Origin: Chryseolinea lacunae
Lineage (GTDB): Bacteria; Bacteroidota; Bacteroidia; Cytophagales; Cyclobacteriaceae
DNA: 64,000 nt
Direction: 5' to 3'
Assembly: GCF_016735595.1 (NCBI RefSeq)
Contig: NZ_JAERRB010000004.1
Span: forward strand, 372,001 to 436,000
The position numbers were made by a program, and so were the translations under genes. Each line of letters opens with the position of its first letter. Within the stretch, counting starts at the first letter, position 1. The notes beneath the pieces were generated by a model. It did not search any database and had not been told where the DNA came from. It saw nothing but the letters and a program-made list of their open reading frames with translations. Of the stretch, positions 17,706-26,815 are shown piece by piece.

Positions 17706-18452
17706 CTAGGTTAACATTCCACCATCTACCTGCAGCACTTGCCCGGAGATGTAGGACGACATATCCGATCCCAAAAACACGCACGCATCGGCCACGTCTT
17801 CGGGCTTGCCACCGCGTTTCAAGGGGATGGCATCGCGCCAGGTTTGAACAACTTTTTCGTCAAGCTTGCCCGTCATTTCGGTTTCGATGAAGCCCGGTGC
17901 CACAGCATTCGAACGAATGCCACGCGAGCCCAACTCAAGGGCAACCGACTTGGTGAAGCCGATGATGCCTGCCTTCGAAGCCGCATAGTTGGCTTGGCCT
18001 GCGTTTCCTTTAATGCCCACCACCGATGTCATGTTGATGATGGAGCCGCTCTTTTGTTTCATCATCTGTTTGGTGGCGGCCTTCACGGTGTTGAAGCACG
18101 ATTTGAGGTTCACGGCGATCACCTTGTCCCACATCTCTTCGCTCATGCGGAGCAACAGGGTGTCTTGGGTGATGCCGGCGTTGTTGACCAGGATATCCAA
18201 TGAGCCAAAGTCGGCGATGACGTCGGCGATAAGTTTATCGGCTTGGGCAAAGTCGGAGGCGTCGGAGCGATAGCCTTTGGCTTTCACGCCTTTGGAGGCG
18301 AGCTCGGCTTCAAGCGCCTGGCCTTGTTCTACACTTGAAAGGTAGGTGAAGGCAACGTTGGCGCCCTGTTCGGCATAGCGCAAGGCGATGGATCGTCCGA
18401 TTCCCTTGGAGGCCCCGGTGACCAGGGCGGTTTTTCCTTGTAAAAGTTTCAT
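17706..18452 (-). CDS. fabG: 3-oxoacyl-[acyl-carrier-protein] reductase (248 aa)
   Basis: Catalyses the NADPH-dependent reduction of 3-oxoacyl-ACP in fatty acid synthesis. It is a classical short-chain dehydrogenase with cofactor motif VTGASKGIGRSIA, NNAG in ILVNNAGITQD, catalytic Ser in NMTSVVGIKG and YAASK, and the FabG tail SSYISGQVLQVDGGMLT. The length of 248 is typical. A single-gene transcript is likely, ending at the terminator beside it. Confidence 0.93.
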   Translation of the reverse strand: MKLLQGKTALVTGASKGIGRSIALRYAEQGANVAFTYLSSVEQGQALEAELASKGVKAKGYRSDASDFAQADKLIADVIADFGSLDILVNNAGITQDTLLLRMSEEMWDKVIAVNLKSCFNTVKAATKQMMKQKSGSIINMTSVVGIKGNAGQANYAASKAGIIGFTKSVALELGSRGIRSNAVAPGFIETEMTGKLDEKVVQTWRDAIPLKRGGKPEDVADACVFLGSDMSSYISGQVLQVDGGMLT

Positions 18453-18581
18453 AGCGTCGTTTTGGCCCGCGGGGGGACGGAGGTTTTTAGTTCCAGTTTG
18501 CGTTCAAAAATAGCCATTTCTGTTAAAATTCATTGTGTGGGCCTGTCGCCGCGGGGAATTCTATTAAAAATTGTAAACTTT

Positions 18582-18610
18582 TTGAAAGAGCAATCTCCGG
18601 TTTATCTTTG
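18582..18610 (+). promoter_or_regulatory. Promoter of lpd
   Basis: TTG at 18582-18584 and TATCTTTG at 18603-18610 are separated by 18 bases. The predicted transcript begins near 18617, which makes ATG 18635 the start of lpd and rules out an in-frame extension to 18533. Confidence 0.7.
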
Positions 18611-18634
18611 GCAGCGAATTATAAATCCAATACT

Positions 18635-20026
18635 ATGTCAAAATATGATCTGATCGTGATCGGCAGTGGCCCAGGCGGTTACGTAGCGGCTATCCGGGCA
18701 TCTCAGCTGGGCCTGAAAGTGGGTGTGGTAGAGAAGGCGGAACTGGGAGGCATTTGCCTTAACTGGGGATGTATTCCAACCAAAGCCTTGCTGAAGAGCG
18801 CCAACGTGTTTGAATACATTAAGCATGCGAAAGACTATGGAATTGAGGTGAAAGATGCCAGCGCCGACCTGACCGGCATGGTGAAGCGGAGCCGCGAAGT
18901 GGCGGGTGGCATGAGCAAGGGCGTGCAATTCCTTTTCAAGAAAAATAAGATCGACCAACTGTTGGGCTTCGGTAAGCTGAAAAAAGGCGGCAAAGTGGAA
19001 GTGACCGACGCCGAAGGCAAGAAGACGGAATACGAAGCCAAACACATCATCGTGGCCACCGGCGGCCGCTCGCGCGAGCTGCCCAGCATGAAGATCGACG
19101 GCAAGAAAATTATCGGCTACCGCGAAGCCATGGTGCTCGACAAACAACCCAAGAAATTGTTGGTTGTAGGCTCCGGTGCCATCGGTGTGGAGTTTGCCTA
19201 TTTCTATAACGCCATCGGCACCGAAGTGACCATCGTGGAATTCCTGCCGCGCATTGTGCCGGTAGAAGACGAAGAAGTTTCGAAAGCGCTCGACAAGTCG
19301 TTCAAAAAATCGGGCATGAAGATTTATGTGAATTCGGAAGTGACCAAAGTCGACACCTCGGGTGCCGGCTGTGTGGCCACCGTGAAAACACCGGATGGCG
19401 AAATCAAGATCGAAGCCGACATCGTGCTTTCGGCTGTGGGCGTAGCCACCAACCTCGAAGGCATTGGCCTGGAAGACGTGGGTGTGAAAACTGACAAAGG
19501 CCGTGTGCTTGTAGACGATTTCTACAAGACCAACGTGCCCGGCGTATATGCCATCGGTGATATTGTGAAAGGTCCCGCGCTGGCGCACGTAGCGTCGGCA
19601 GAAGGCATCATCTGTGTGGAGAAAATCGCGGGACAAAATCCTGAGCCTCTCAACTATAACAACCTTCCCGGTTGCACCTATTGCTCGCCCGAAATTGCAT
19701 CGGTGGGCATGACCGAAGAAGCTGCGAAGAAAGCTGGCTACGAAATCAAAGTAGGCAAGTTCCCGTTCACCGCCTCAGGCAAAGCCAAAGCCGCCGGCGC
19801 CCCCGACGGATTTGTGAAGCTGATCTTCGATGCGAAATATGGCGAATGGTTAGGCGCACACTTCATCGGAGCCAACGTAACTGAAATGATCGGCGAAGTG
19901 GTGGTGGCGCGCAAGCTTGAAACCACGGGCCATGAGATTATTAAATCTGTGCATCCACACCCGACCATGAGTGAAGCGATTATGGAAGCTGCTGCTGCGG
20001 CGTATGGTGAGGTGATTCACTTGTAA
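18635..20026 (+). CDS. lpd: Dihydrolipoyl dehydrogenase (463 aa)
   Basis: The E3 flavoprotein of 2-oxoacid dehydrogenase complexes and the glycine cleavage system, reoxidising dihydrolipoamide with NAD+. It starts MSKYDLIVIGSGPGGYVAAI (FAD motif), has the redox-active pair in GGICLNWGCIPTKALLKS, an NAD motif VVGSGAIGVEFAYF, and the C-terminal catalytic HPHPTMSEAIMEA with the His-Glu dyad. The length is normal. The start is fixed by the promoter just upstream. No E1 or E2 gene lies beside it. Confidence 0.96.
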   Translation: MSKYDLIVIGSGPGGYVAAIRASQLGLKVGVVEKAELGGICLNWGCIPTKALLKSANVFEYIKHAKDYGIEVKDASADLTGMVKRSREVAGGMSKGVQFLFKKNKIDQLLGFGKLKKGGKVEVTDAEGKKTEYEAKHIIVATGGRSRELPSMKIDGKKIIGYREAMVLDKQPKKLLVVGSGAIGVEFAYFYNAIGTEVTIVEFLPRIVPVEDEEVSKALDKSFKKSGMKIYVNSEVTKVDTSGAGCVATVKTPDGEIKIEADIVLSAVGVATNLEGIGLEDVGVKTDKGRVLVDDFYKTNVPGVYAIGDIVKGPALAHVASAEGIICVEKIAGQNPEPLNYNNLPGCTYCSPEIASVGMTEEAAKKAGYEIKVGKFPFTASGKAKAAGAPDGFVKLIFDAKYGEWLGAHFIGANVTEMIGEVVVARKLETTGHEIIKSVHPHPTMSEAIMEAAAAAYGEVIHL

Positions 20027-20075
20027 GAAGAAAAGACAACAGTGCTTGCGAAGAGCATTGTTTGAATATAGGATT

Positions 20076-20119
20076 AACAGCCCGCGAACTGCACAATACT
20101 GCATGTTTGGCGGGCTGTT
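20076..20119 (+). terminator. Terminator after lpd
   Basis: AACAGCCCGC pairs with GCGGGCTGTT around a 24-base loop that can itself form a short TGCA/TGCA stem. TTCAATTTTG follows. It lies 50 bases after the lpd stop. Confidence 0.7.
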
Positions 20120-20207
20120 TCAATTTTGAGTCATGACGTTTACCGTGTGATGACAAAGAAAAAATGGTGATCTCGAACGCGCTGCGTAGATTTGTGCTCC
20201 TATTTAA

Positions 20208-20943
20208 ATGAAGGTATACACCACGTTGCATATGGGGCAACATCACATTAATCACTGTGAGGATTATTTGATGATTGCCGAAATCGGTACAAACAAATTT
20301 CTTTATGCCGTCATGGACGGTTGTTCGACCGGGACCGACAGTTATTTTGCCTCGACACTGATCGGTAAAATCTTACGAAAGATCGCCAAGGAAAACTACT
20401 TTAAAGATTTTGTTGAAAAGGAGAAAAGAAATTCTGCTCAAGTCCTGAAGATCGCCCTCAAAGAGTTGTTTGAAGCTTTGCGCGATGCCAAGGTGAGACT
20501 GCAATTGGCAAGAGAGGAAATGTTGAGTACGTTGGTGATCGCTGTCGTCGATAGTGTGGAGCGATCGGGTGAGTTTTATGTGCGTCGGTGATGGGTTGAT
20601 TTGCATTAATAATCAGTCATTTGAATTTGAGCAAGAAAACGTGCCCGACTATCTTGGGTATCATTTGCAGGAAGACTTCGAAGCGTGGTTCAATGCCCAA
20701 GGACAGAAGTTGTCACTCGGGGAAATCAATAGTTTCAGCTTGGCAACCGATGGGATTTTCACGTTTCAAAAAATTGACAACAAAGTGTATGAGGCACCAC
20801 ATAATCTTATTGATTTTTTGCTGGTAGACGGGGATGGAGCAAGCAACCTAAATATGCTGGATCGCAAGATGAGACAAATCGAATCGACGTTGGGACTAAA
20901 GCCAACCGACGATTTGGCAATCATCAGGGTTGATTTGGCTTGA
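20208..20943 (+). pseudogene. PP2C-type protein phosphatase, frameshifted
   Basis: Two overlapping frames form one PP2C-like protein of about 244 residues. The first carries the N-terminal CEDYLMIAEIG and VMDGCSTGTDS (the metal-binding DG motif). The second carries CVGDGLICIN, SFSLATDGIF and DDLAIIRVD, the middle and C-terminal metal motifs. The switch lies at GAGTTTTATGTG near 20575-20582: removing one T from the run of four restores EFMCVGDG. PP2C phosphatases remove phosphate from Ser/Thr. The cause is either a real indel or an error in a homopolymer. A functional protein would need +1 frameshifting, for which I see no standard signal. Confidence 0.72.
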
Positions 20944-20945
20944 AA

Positions 20946-21293
20946 TCAAACTGTCGCCAACGTCTCCTCCGTAATCAAATACTGCAACCCCCAAGTCTTC
21001 ATCCCTTCAATCACCGGCAACAACGACTTTCCTTTTTCAGTCAGATAATACTCGACCCTTGGCGGAATCTCCGGAAAGATTTTGCGTTCAATGATGCCGT
21101 CGTTTTCCAGTTCGCGCAGTTGTGTGGTGAGCATCTGTTTGCTGATGTCTTTCATGATCATGCTCATCTTTCCAAAGCGGTTGATGTCGTTGTTGATCAG
21201 GTGCAACACCAGCAGTTTCCATTTGCCTCCAATCACACTCATGGTGGCCGTTACGGGGCAGTTTTCGAGTTGGGCGCGAATATCTTTACTCAT
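20946..21293 (-). CDS. HxlR-family transcriptional regulator (115 aa)
   Basis: A small winged-helix DNA-binding protein. CPVTATMSVIGGKWKLLVLHLI, then ISKQMLTTQLRELENDGIIERKIFPEIPPRVEYYLTEKG matches the HxlR family throughout, with the conserved N-terminal Cys often used in redox or aldehyde sensing. It is divergent from the NmrA-like gene, with 130 bases between starts, so it probably controls that gene and itself. A palindrome TTGATTATCAA at 21300-21310 lies in the spacer. Confidence 0.92.
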   Translation of the reverse strand: MSKDIRAQLENCPVTATMSVIGGKWKLLVLHLINNDINRFGKMSMIMKDISKQMLTTQLRELENDGIIERKIFPEIPPRVEYYLTEKGKSLLPVIEGMKTWGLQYLITEETLATV

Positions 21294-21299
21294 AATATA

Positions 21300-21310
21300 T
21301 TGATTATCAA
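21300..21310. promoter_or_regulatory. Palindrome in the HxlR/NmrA-like spacer
   Basis: TTGATTATCAA is an 11-base palindrome 7 bases upstream of the HxlR start. It is a candidate operator for autoregulation. It is short and AT-rich, so chance is possible. Confidence 0.35.
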
Positions 21311-21423
21311 CATAGGTCTTATAATGATGACTATATCACTATTTCATAACTACTAACAAATTAAAGACTTATCGGGTAGGTTTACAACCGTTATTCAAAA
21401 ACAAAAAACAAAACACTCGACTT

Positions 21424-22308
21424 ATGAAACGCTATGTTATTACAGGATCGCTCGGGCATATTGGCAAACCCCTGGTGCAGGCTCTGGTGAAAGCCGGAAA
21501 CGCCGTGAAAGTTATCACCTCACAACCCGAACGCGTTCGCGACATCGAAGCGCTGGGAGCCGAAGCGGCCGTGGGGCAGGTTCAGGATGTTGCTTTTTTG
21601 AAGGAGGCCTTTAAAGGTGCCGACGCGGTTTACACCATGATTCCTCCGATATGGCAAACGTCAAACTGGCGCGCGTCTCAAAACGAAGTGGCCAGAAATT
21701 ATACAGAAGCGATCAAGGCAAACGGAATCAACTATGTGGTGAACCTTAGCAGCGTGGGTGCACATGCCGAGAACGGCGTGGGTCCCGTGAGTGGCCTTCA
21801 TGATTTCGAGCAATTGCTCAACGCCGTTGCGGGCTTGCATGTGAAGCATCTTCGTCCTTCTTCTTTCTACTACAACTTCCTCAGCCAAATCGGACTCATC
21901 AAGCAAGCGGGCATCATGGGTTCTAACTATGGCGACGGCGAAAAAATATTCCTTGTACACACCAACGACATCGCCGCGGCGGCCATTGAAGAACTGCTTG
22001 CCTTAGATTTCAACAGTCACTCGGTGCGCTACATCTTTGGCGACGAGCGGTCGGGTCAGGAAGTCGCAGATGTGTTAGGCAACGCCATTGGCAAAGAGTT
22101 GAAGTGGGTAACATTCTCCGATCAGGATCAAAAGAATGGATTGCTGCAAGCAGGTGTTCCCGAAACCCACGCTGCGGCCTTTACCGAAATGGGCAAAGCC
22201 CTTCGCGAAGGTTTGATGCAAGCCGACGCACGCAAAAATAAGCCGACGCTGAGCCCTACTAAACTTGAGACTTTTGCAAAAGAATTTGCGCAGGCATTCA
22301 ATGCGTAA
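21424..22308 (+). CDS. NmrA-like NAD(P)-binding oxidoreductase (294 aa)
   Basis: An atypical short-chain dehydrogenase with N-terminal dinucleotide motif TGSLGHIGKPLVQALV and the NmrA-family pattern KGADAVYTMIPP and NLSSVGAHAENGVGP. The family includes NAD(P)H:quinone oxidoreductases (QorB-like) and redox sensors. Divergence from an HxlR regulator is a common arrangement for electrophile or quinone stress genes. It ends before a strong terminator. Confidence 0.83.
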   Translation: MKRYVITGSLGHIGKPLVQALVKAGNAVKVITSQPERVRDIEALGAEAAVGQVQDVAFLKEAFKGADAVYTMIPPIWQTSNWRASQNEVARNYTEAIKANGINYVVNLSSVGAHAENGVGPVSGLHDFEQLLNAVAGLHVKHLRPSSFYYNFLSQIGLIKQAGIMGSNYGDGEKIFLVHTNDIAAAAIEELLALDFNSHSVRYIFGDERSGQEVADVLGNAIGKELKWVTFSDQDQKNGLLQAGVPETHAAAFTEMGKALREGLMQADARKNKPTLSPTKLETFAKEFAQAFNA

Positions 22309-22363
22309 AGTTTTCTATGCCTTTTGAACTGGCATCTCGTTTCTGATTCGATTTCACCTGGAA

Positions 22364-22403
22364 AAAAATAAGGACTGTCTCTCACGAGGCAGTCCTTATT
22401 TTT
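22364..22403. terminator. Strong bidirectional terminator
   Basis: An 18-base-pair stem (AAAAATAAGGACTG paired with CAGTCCTTATTTTT and continuing inward, with one G-T pair) has a TCAC loop. A-rich and T-rich flanks allow it to end transcripts in both directions, serving the NmrA-like gene and the DUF2723 gene. Confidence 0.9.
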
Positions 22404-22419
22404 ATAACAGAAAATTAAT

Positions 22420-25386
22420 CTAGAATCCGCTTCGGCCACCTTGAAGCACAGCAGCGTGTTTCTCATACTGTTCTTCAATCTTCTTGGCAAGATCGGCTTC
22501 GCCGTATTTGTAGAGCACGCGTTGCAGTTCGCCGAGGATCACGATGTTCACCTGGAGTTCGCGGCCGAAGTCGCGTTTGGTGATGTAGTAGGTGGCCAGT
22601 TCGTCGGCGCGTTTGCTCATCACGTTGGCGATGTCGAGGGCTTTTTCTTTTTCGCCTACGTCAAACAGCATGTCGAGTGTTTGGGCGTTGGTGTAGTCGT
22701 AGGGAATAGACTTGTCGGGCATCTTGGCCAGGGCGAACAACAACACTTCGCGGGCTTTGGCGGTGTCGCCCTGGGCAATGAGGAATTGCGCCAGCGAGTT
22801 GAAGCTGCTGCGGTGGTTGAGCACGAAGTTGCGATAGTCCTGGTTGTAGTAAACCTTTGGATCGTCGAGGTTACGGAACTGGAATTTCGTCAACATGTTG
22901 CGGTAGCTCAATTGTGTGTTCACCAGTTCCTGTTGATTGAACGGGCGTGGATTGTAGAGCGGCAGGATGCGATAGGCATTGCCTTCCTGCACCACATAGC
23001 GGCTCAGGTCAACATTGAATTGCGACAGCGACGTGTTGTTCACATAGAGCGGACGTTCCCAGTTGGCTGTGGCCAGCACGTCGAGCATGGCGAGATCTTT
23101 TTTCTCAAGACCACCGCCGCGCACCTTGAAGTGCATTTCAGGAACCACGAGGCTATCCATGCCGGCAGGAATGATGCCGAGCTTCCGCACTTTGTCAACA
23201 TCCACTTTCAACACAATTTCTTTGGACGGGAGCATGTTGCGCGATCCGCCATAGCTGGGGTGCAGCAAGCTCTTGTTGTCGGACTTCACAAGTTCAAGGA
23301 ACTTGTGAAGATCCATTTGCTTGATGCCCGTTTCATAGTAGGGCAGGTAGTCGTTCAACCCGGCCTGACGATAGTTGTCGGCCGTAAGTGTATAGGGGAA
23401 TGCGTCGGAGGTATAGACCTTGCGCATGCTTTGTTCGATATACCAGTCGGTGTTGTAGTAGCTGAGCACGATCACGCGCATGTCGGTGCGCACGTTTTCC
23501 ACTTCCTGCGAATACCAGAGGGGGAACGTGTCGTTGTCGCCGCCGGTGAAGAGAATGGCGTTAGGCTCGCACGACTGCAAATAGTTGACGGCCGAGTCGA
23601 CAGAGAAATAGCGGTTGGAGCGATCGTGATCATCCCAACCCTGCGCGGCCATGAGGGCCGGTGCGGAGAGGCCCAACACGGTGGCCACGATGGCCGGGGT
23701 GCGTGCACTCTTGATGAAGCCTTTCAAGAATTCGGCAATGGCAATGACGCCGAAGCCGATCCAGAAACAATAAGCATAATAGGAACCCGTATAAATATAG
23801 TCGCGTTCGCGTGGTTCGGTAGGGGGTGAGTTGAGATACACCACCAGCGCCACACCCGTGAGGATGAACAGCAGGCCCACCACCACAAAGTTGCGCGAGT
23901 TGTTCACCGACTGATAGAACAAGCCGAAGAGTCCCAGCACAAAGGGGATCATGAAGAAGTTGTTGTGTCCACGGTTCTCGGCAAGGGATGGCGGAAGTTT
24001 TTCGAACCAACCGCTTGGCGAAATCCAGCTGGCATTTTGAATATCACTTTCGCGCCCAGCGAAGTTGAAGAAGAAGTAGCGCACATACATCCAGCCGATC
24101 TGGTGCTCGAACATGAAATAAAGATTCTGAGAAAACGAGGGCTTTTGTCCTTCGCTGAGGCCGAGGCTTTCGCGATAGATCTGTGCATGGTCGGGGTCGC
24201 TGCTCCACACGCGGGGCAGAATGGTTTCGGAGCCGGGTTCGTATTCGTATTCGAACTTGTGGTCTTTCACTTCATAGCGGTCTTTGCCTTTTTTATAGAT
24301 GGCGTCGCCTTCTTTCATGCCGATGGGCTGTGAGGTGAAATAGGGTCCGTACAACAACGGGCGGCTGCCATATTGCTCACGTTTCAGATAGCTCACATAC
24401 GTCATCACATCCGATGGATCGTTTTCATCGATCGGAGGATTGTCGGCCGAGCGGATCACCACCAGTGCATACGAAGCATAGCCGATGAGGATGAAGGCCG
24501 TGGCGGTGGCAAAGGTGTTGAGCAACACTTTGGCATTCACTTGCGAGTAGTAGATGGTCCACACCAAACCGCCAATCACCAGCAAGCTGAACACAATAAC
24601 GCCCGAGCCAAACGGCAGGCCAAGGCTGTTCACAAAGTAGAGTTCGAAATAGCTGGCGTAGGTGGGCAGACCCGGAATAATGATATCGTTCACAAAGAAA
24701 ATGATCACTAGGCTGACGGCCATGGCGGCCACAACACCCCACGACGTGGGCTTGTATTTTTTGAAATAGTAGATGAGCGCAAGGGCGGGAATTGTGACGA
24801 GGTTCAGCAAGTGAACGCCGATGGAAAGACCCACCATGTAGAAGATGAGCAACAGCCAGCGGTTGGCTTTCGATTCATCTTCGATCACGTCCCACTTGAG
24901 CATGGCCCACACCACAAAGGCGGTGAAGAACGACGACATGGCATACACTTCGGCTTCCACCGCCGAGAACCATGCGGAGTCAGAGAAGGTGTAGGCGAGC
25001 GAGCCCACAAGACCTGCACCCATGAGCACCCACAGTTTGTATTCGGTGAGATCGGCATCGCTGGTGACACGCAAAAGCTTGCGGCCAAAAAGCACGATAG
25101 ACCAGAAGAGGAACATCACACAGAATGCGCTGGCCAGCACACTGCTGAAGTTGATCCAGTAGGCCACTTTGGTGATGTCGCCAAACGCAAGGAAGGAAAA
25201 GAGGCGGCCAATGAGGAGGAAGAGCGGCGCCCCGGGCGGGTGCGGCACTTCAAGTTTGAAGGACACGGCAATGAATTCGCCGCAGTCCCAATAGCTGGCC
25301 GTTTCCTCCATGGTGAGCCAATAGGTGATGAGGGCAATCACAAATACGGCCCAACCGAAGATGTTATTCGTTTTCTGGAAGTTCAT
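22420..25386 (-). CDS. DUF2723-family membrane protein, GT-C-like (988 aa)
   Basis: A large integral membrane protein typical of Bacteroidota. The N-terminus reads FGWAVFVIALITYWLTMEETASYWDCGEF, where the acidic pair D/E after the first segment is the family hallmark and resembles the catalytic loop of GT-C glycosyltransferases. About a dozen hydrophobic segments follow. The C-terminal half (from about residue 560) is soluble with ILFTGGDNDTFPLWYSQEVE and, near the end, helical repeats that may be TPR-like. The role is probably protein or lipid glycosylation, inferred from topology only. Confidence 0.8.
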   Translation of the reverse strand: MNFQKTNNIFGWAVFVIALITYWLTMEETASYWDCGEFIAVSFKLEVPHPPGAPLFLLIGRLFSFLAFGDITKVAYWINFSSVLASAFCVMFLFWSIVLFGRKLLRVTSDADLTEYKLWVLMGAGLVGSLAYTFSDSAWFSAVEAEVYAMSSFFTAFVVWAMLKWDVIEDESKANRWLLLIFYMVGLSIGVHLLNLVTIPALALIYYFKKYKPTSWGVVAAMAVSLVIIFFVNDIIIPGLPTYASYFELYFVNSLGLPFGSGVIVFSLLVIGGLVWTIYYSQVNAKVLLNTFATATAFILIGYASYALVVIRSADNPPIDENDPSDVMTYVSYLKREQYGSRPLLYGPYFTSQPIGMKEGDAIYKKGKDRYEVKDHKFEYEYEPGSETILPRVWSSDPDHAQIYRESLGLSEGQKPSFSQNLYFMFEHQIGWMYVRYFFFNFAGRESDIQNASWISPSGWFEKLPPSLAENRGHNNFFMIPFVLGLFGLFYQSVNNSRNFVVVGLLFILTGVALVVYLNSPPTEPRERDYIYTGSYYAYCFWIGFGVIAIAEFLKGFIKSARTPAIVATVLGLSAPALMAAQGWDDHDRSNRYFSVDSAVNYLQSCEPNAILFTGGDNDTFPLWYSQEVENVRTDMRVIVLSYYNTDWYIEQSMRKVYTSDAFPYTLTADNYRQAGLNDYLPYYETGIKQMDLHKFLELVKSDNKSLLHPSYGGSRNMLPSKEIVLKVDVDKVRKLGIIPAGMDSLVVPEMHFKVRGGGLEKKDLAMLDVLATANWERPLYVNNTSLSQFNVDLSRYVVQEGNAYRILPLYNPRPFNQQELVNTQLSYRNMLTKFQFRNLDDPKVYYNQDYRNFVLNHRSSFNSLAQFLIAQGDTAKAREVLLFALAKMPDKSIPYDYTNAQTLDMLFDVGEKEKALDIANVMSKRADELATYYITKRDFGRELQVNIVILGELQRVLYKYGEADLAKKIEEQYEKHAAVLQGGRSGF

Positions 25387-25510
25387 GTACTACTGATGTG
25401 GTTGAGATATGATTTAAAAGCGGTTTTCTGGATTGAACGTTAGCGTTGTTTCTATTTCGCGCATGGCTTGCGCCCGGCTGGAAAATAAAAGCCCGAAAAT
25501 AAGGGAAATT

Positions 25511-25539
25511 TTGCTTTTGAGCAGGGTGCATTTACTTTG
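25511..25539 (+). promoter_or_regulatory. Promoter candidate for the DegT-family gene
   Basis: TTG at 25511-25513 and TACTTTG at 25533-25539 have a 19-base spacer; the downstream box is one base shorter than TAnnTTTG. It lies 30 bases before ATG 25569. Confidence 0.45.
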
Positions 25540-25568
25540 TGGTCTATTAGTTTCAGTTGATTTGCCAT

Positions 25569-26678
25569 ATGACTCCTGATCCCCTTCCATTTTTGTCGTT
25601 CGATGCCCAACACGCGCCACTTCGGGGTGAGGTGCTGGAGGCCATGGCGCGGGTTTATGACAAAAGCTGGTATGTGATGGGCGGTGCGCTGGAGGCTTTC
25701 GAACAGGCGTGGGCCACCTTTTGTGGTGCGCCGCATTGCGTGGGGGTTGGAAACGGCTATGACGCGCTGGTGATTGCCCTCAAAGTTTGTGGCGTGGGCC
25801 CCGGCGACGAAATTCTGGTTCCGGCGCACACCTACGTGGCCACCTGGCACGCCGCGGCCCAAACCGGCGCGCGCCTGCGCCCCGTTGAACCGGATGTGGC
25901 CACCATGAACCTCGACACCACGCAGCTTCGGCAGCACATCACACCCCGGACCAAAGCGATTTTGCCCGTGCACCTCTATGGCCAGGCCTGCAACATGACC
26001 GACGTGATGGCCTTCGCCCGCGAACACAACCTGGTGGTGATTGAAGACAACGCCCAGGCCCACGGCGCCACCTGGGCCGGCCGGCGCACGGCAAGTTTTG
26101 GCCACGCCAACGCCACAAGTTTCTATCCCACAAAAAACCTCGGCGCCCTGGGCGACGGCGGCGCCCTGACCACGGCCGATGCCACCCTTGATGGCCAGGC
26201 GCGTCAGTTTCGTAACTATGGTTTTTCGGCCAAAAATGTGTGTGCTGAACGCGGCATCAATTCGCGCCTCGACGAACTGCAGGCCGCAGTGCTGAAGGTG
26301 AAACTGCAACACCTGGTGCAATGGAATGATGCGCGTAGGATGTTGGCCCGGCAATACACCGCGCAGCTACAGGCAGTGGGCGATATTATTTTGCCGGAAG
26401 TGCATCGCGAAGCCGAGCACGTTTATCATCTCTTTGTGATCAGAACCCAACGACGCGATGCGTTGAAGGAAGCGCTTCAGAAAAAAGGAATCGAAACCAT
26501 GGTTCACTACCCGGTGCCGCCGCATCTGCAGCGTGCTTATGAAGACTTTGGTTTCAGGAAAGGCGAGTTCCCGTTAGCGGAACAGATTGCCGACACGGCA
26601 TTGAGCCTGCCGTTGTGGCCGGGCATGACGGAAGAGATGGTGATGCGCGTGTGTGACGCGGTGAGGGGATTTTATTAA
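25569..26678 (+). CDS. DegT/DnrJ/EryC1/StrS-family sugar aminotransferase (369 aa)
   Basis: A PLP-dependent aminotransferase acting on nucleotide-linked keto sugars. Diagnostic blocks are GVGNGYDALVIAL, DEILVPAHTYVATWHA, ILPVHLYGQACNM, VIEDNAQAHGA and the PLP lysine in NATSFYPTKNLGALGDGG, followed by NSRLDELQAAVL. The usual start is ATG 25569 (MTPDPLPFLSFDAQH); ATG 25557 is also in frame. It probably supplies amino sugars for surface glycans such as the locus starting at 30 kb. The exact sugar is not predictable. Confidence 0.9.
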   Translation: MTPDPLPFLSFDAQHAPLRGEVLEAMARVYDKSWYVMGGALEAFEQAWATFCGAPHCVGVGNGYDALVIALKVCGVGPGDEILVPAHTYVATWHAAAQTGARLRPVEPDVATMNLDTTQLRQHITPRTKAILPVHLYGQACNMTDVMAFAREHNLVVIEDNAQAHGATWAGRRTASFGHANATSFYPTKNLGALGDGGALTTADATLDGQARQFRNYGFSAKNVCAERGINSRLDELQAAVLKVKLQHLVQWNDARRMLARQYTAQLQAVGDIILPEVHREAEHVYHLFVIRTQRRDALKEALQKKGIETMVHYPVPPHLQRAYEDFGFRKGEFPLAEQIADTALSLPLWPGMTEEMVMRVCDAVRGFY

Positions 26679-26815
26679 CGCCCTTTCGGTTAGAGCGCCA
26701 CGCTCACACCACCCATGATAAAATTCGTTTACTTATTGAGCTCTATGCAAGAGCGAAAACTGTCAGCTTTGTTTAAGAGATATCCCAACTTCTTTTTAAG
26801 CGTTGGTGTTCCTGC

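Noticed and set aside
18638-19636. 332-codon minus-strand frame
   Set aside because: Antisense to lpd, whose full set of catalytic motifs is on the other strand.
20560-20600. Programmed frameshift in the PP2C-like gene
   Set aside because: A run of four Ts is present but no stimulatory structure, in-frame stop pausing context or internal Shine-Dalgarno was seen; a simple indel is more likely.
22441-23829. 462-codon plus-strand frame
   Set aside because: Antisense to the DUF2723 gene; composition (many His, Val, Phe) is typical of a mirror frame and no domain is visible.
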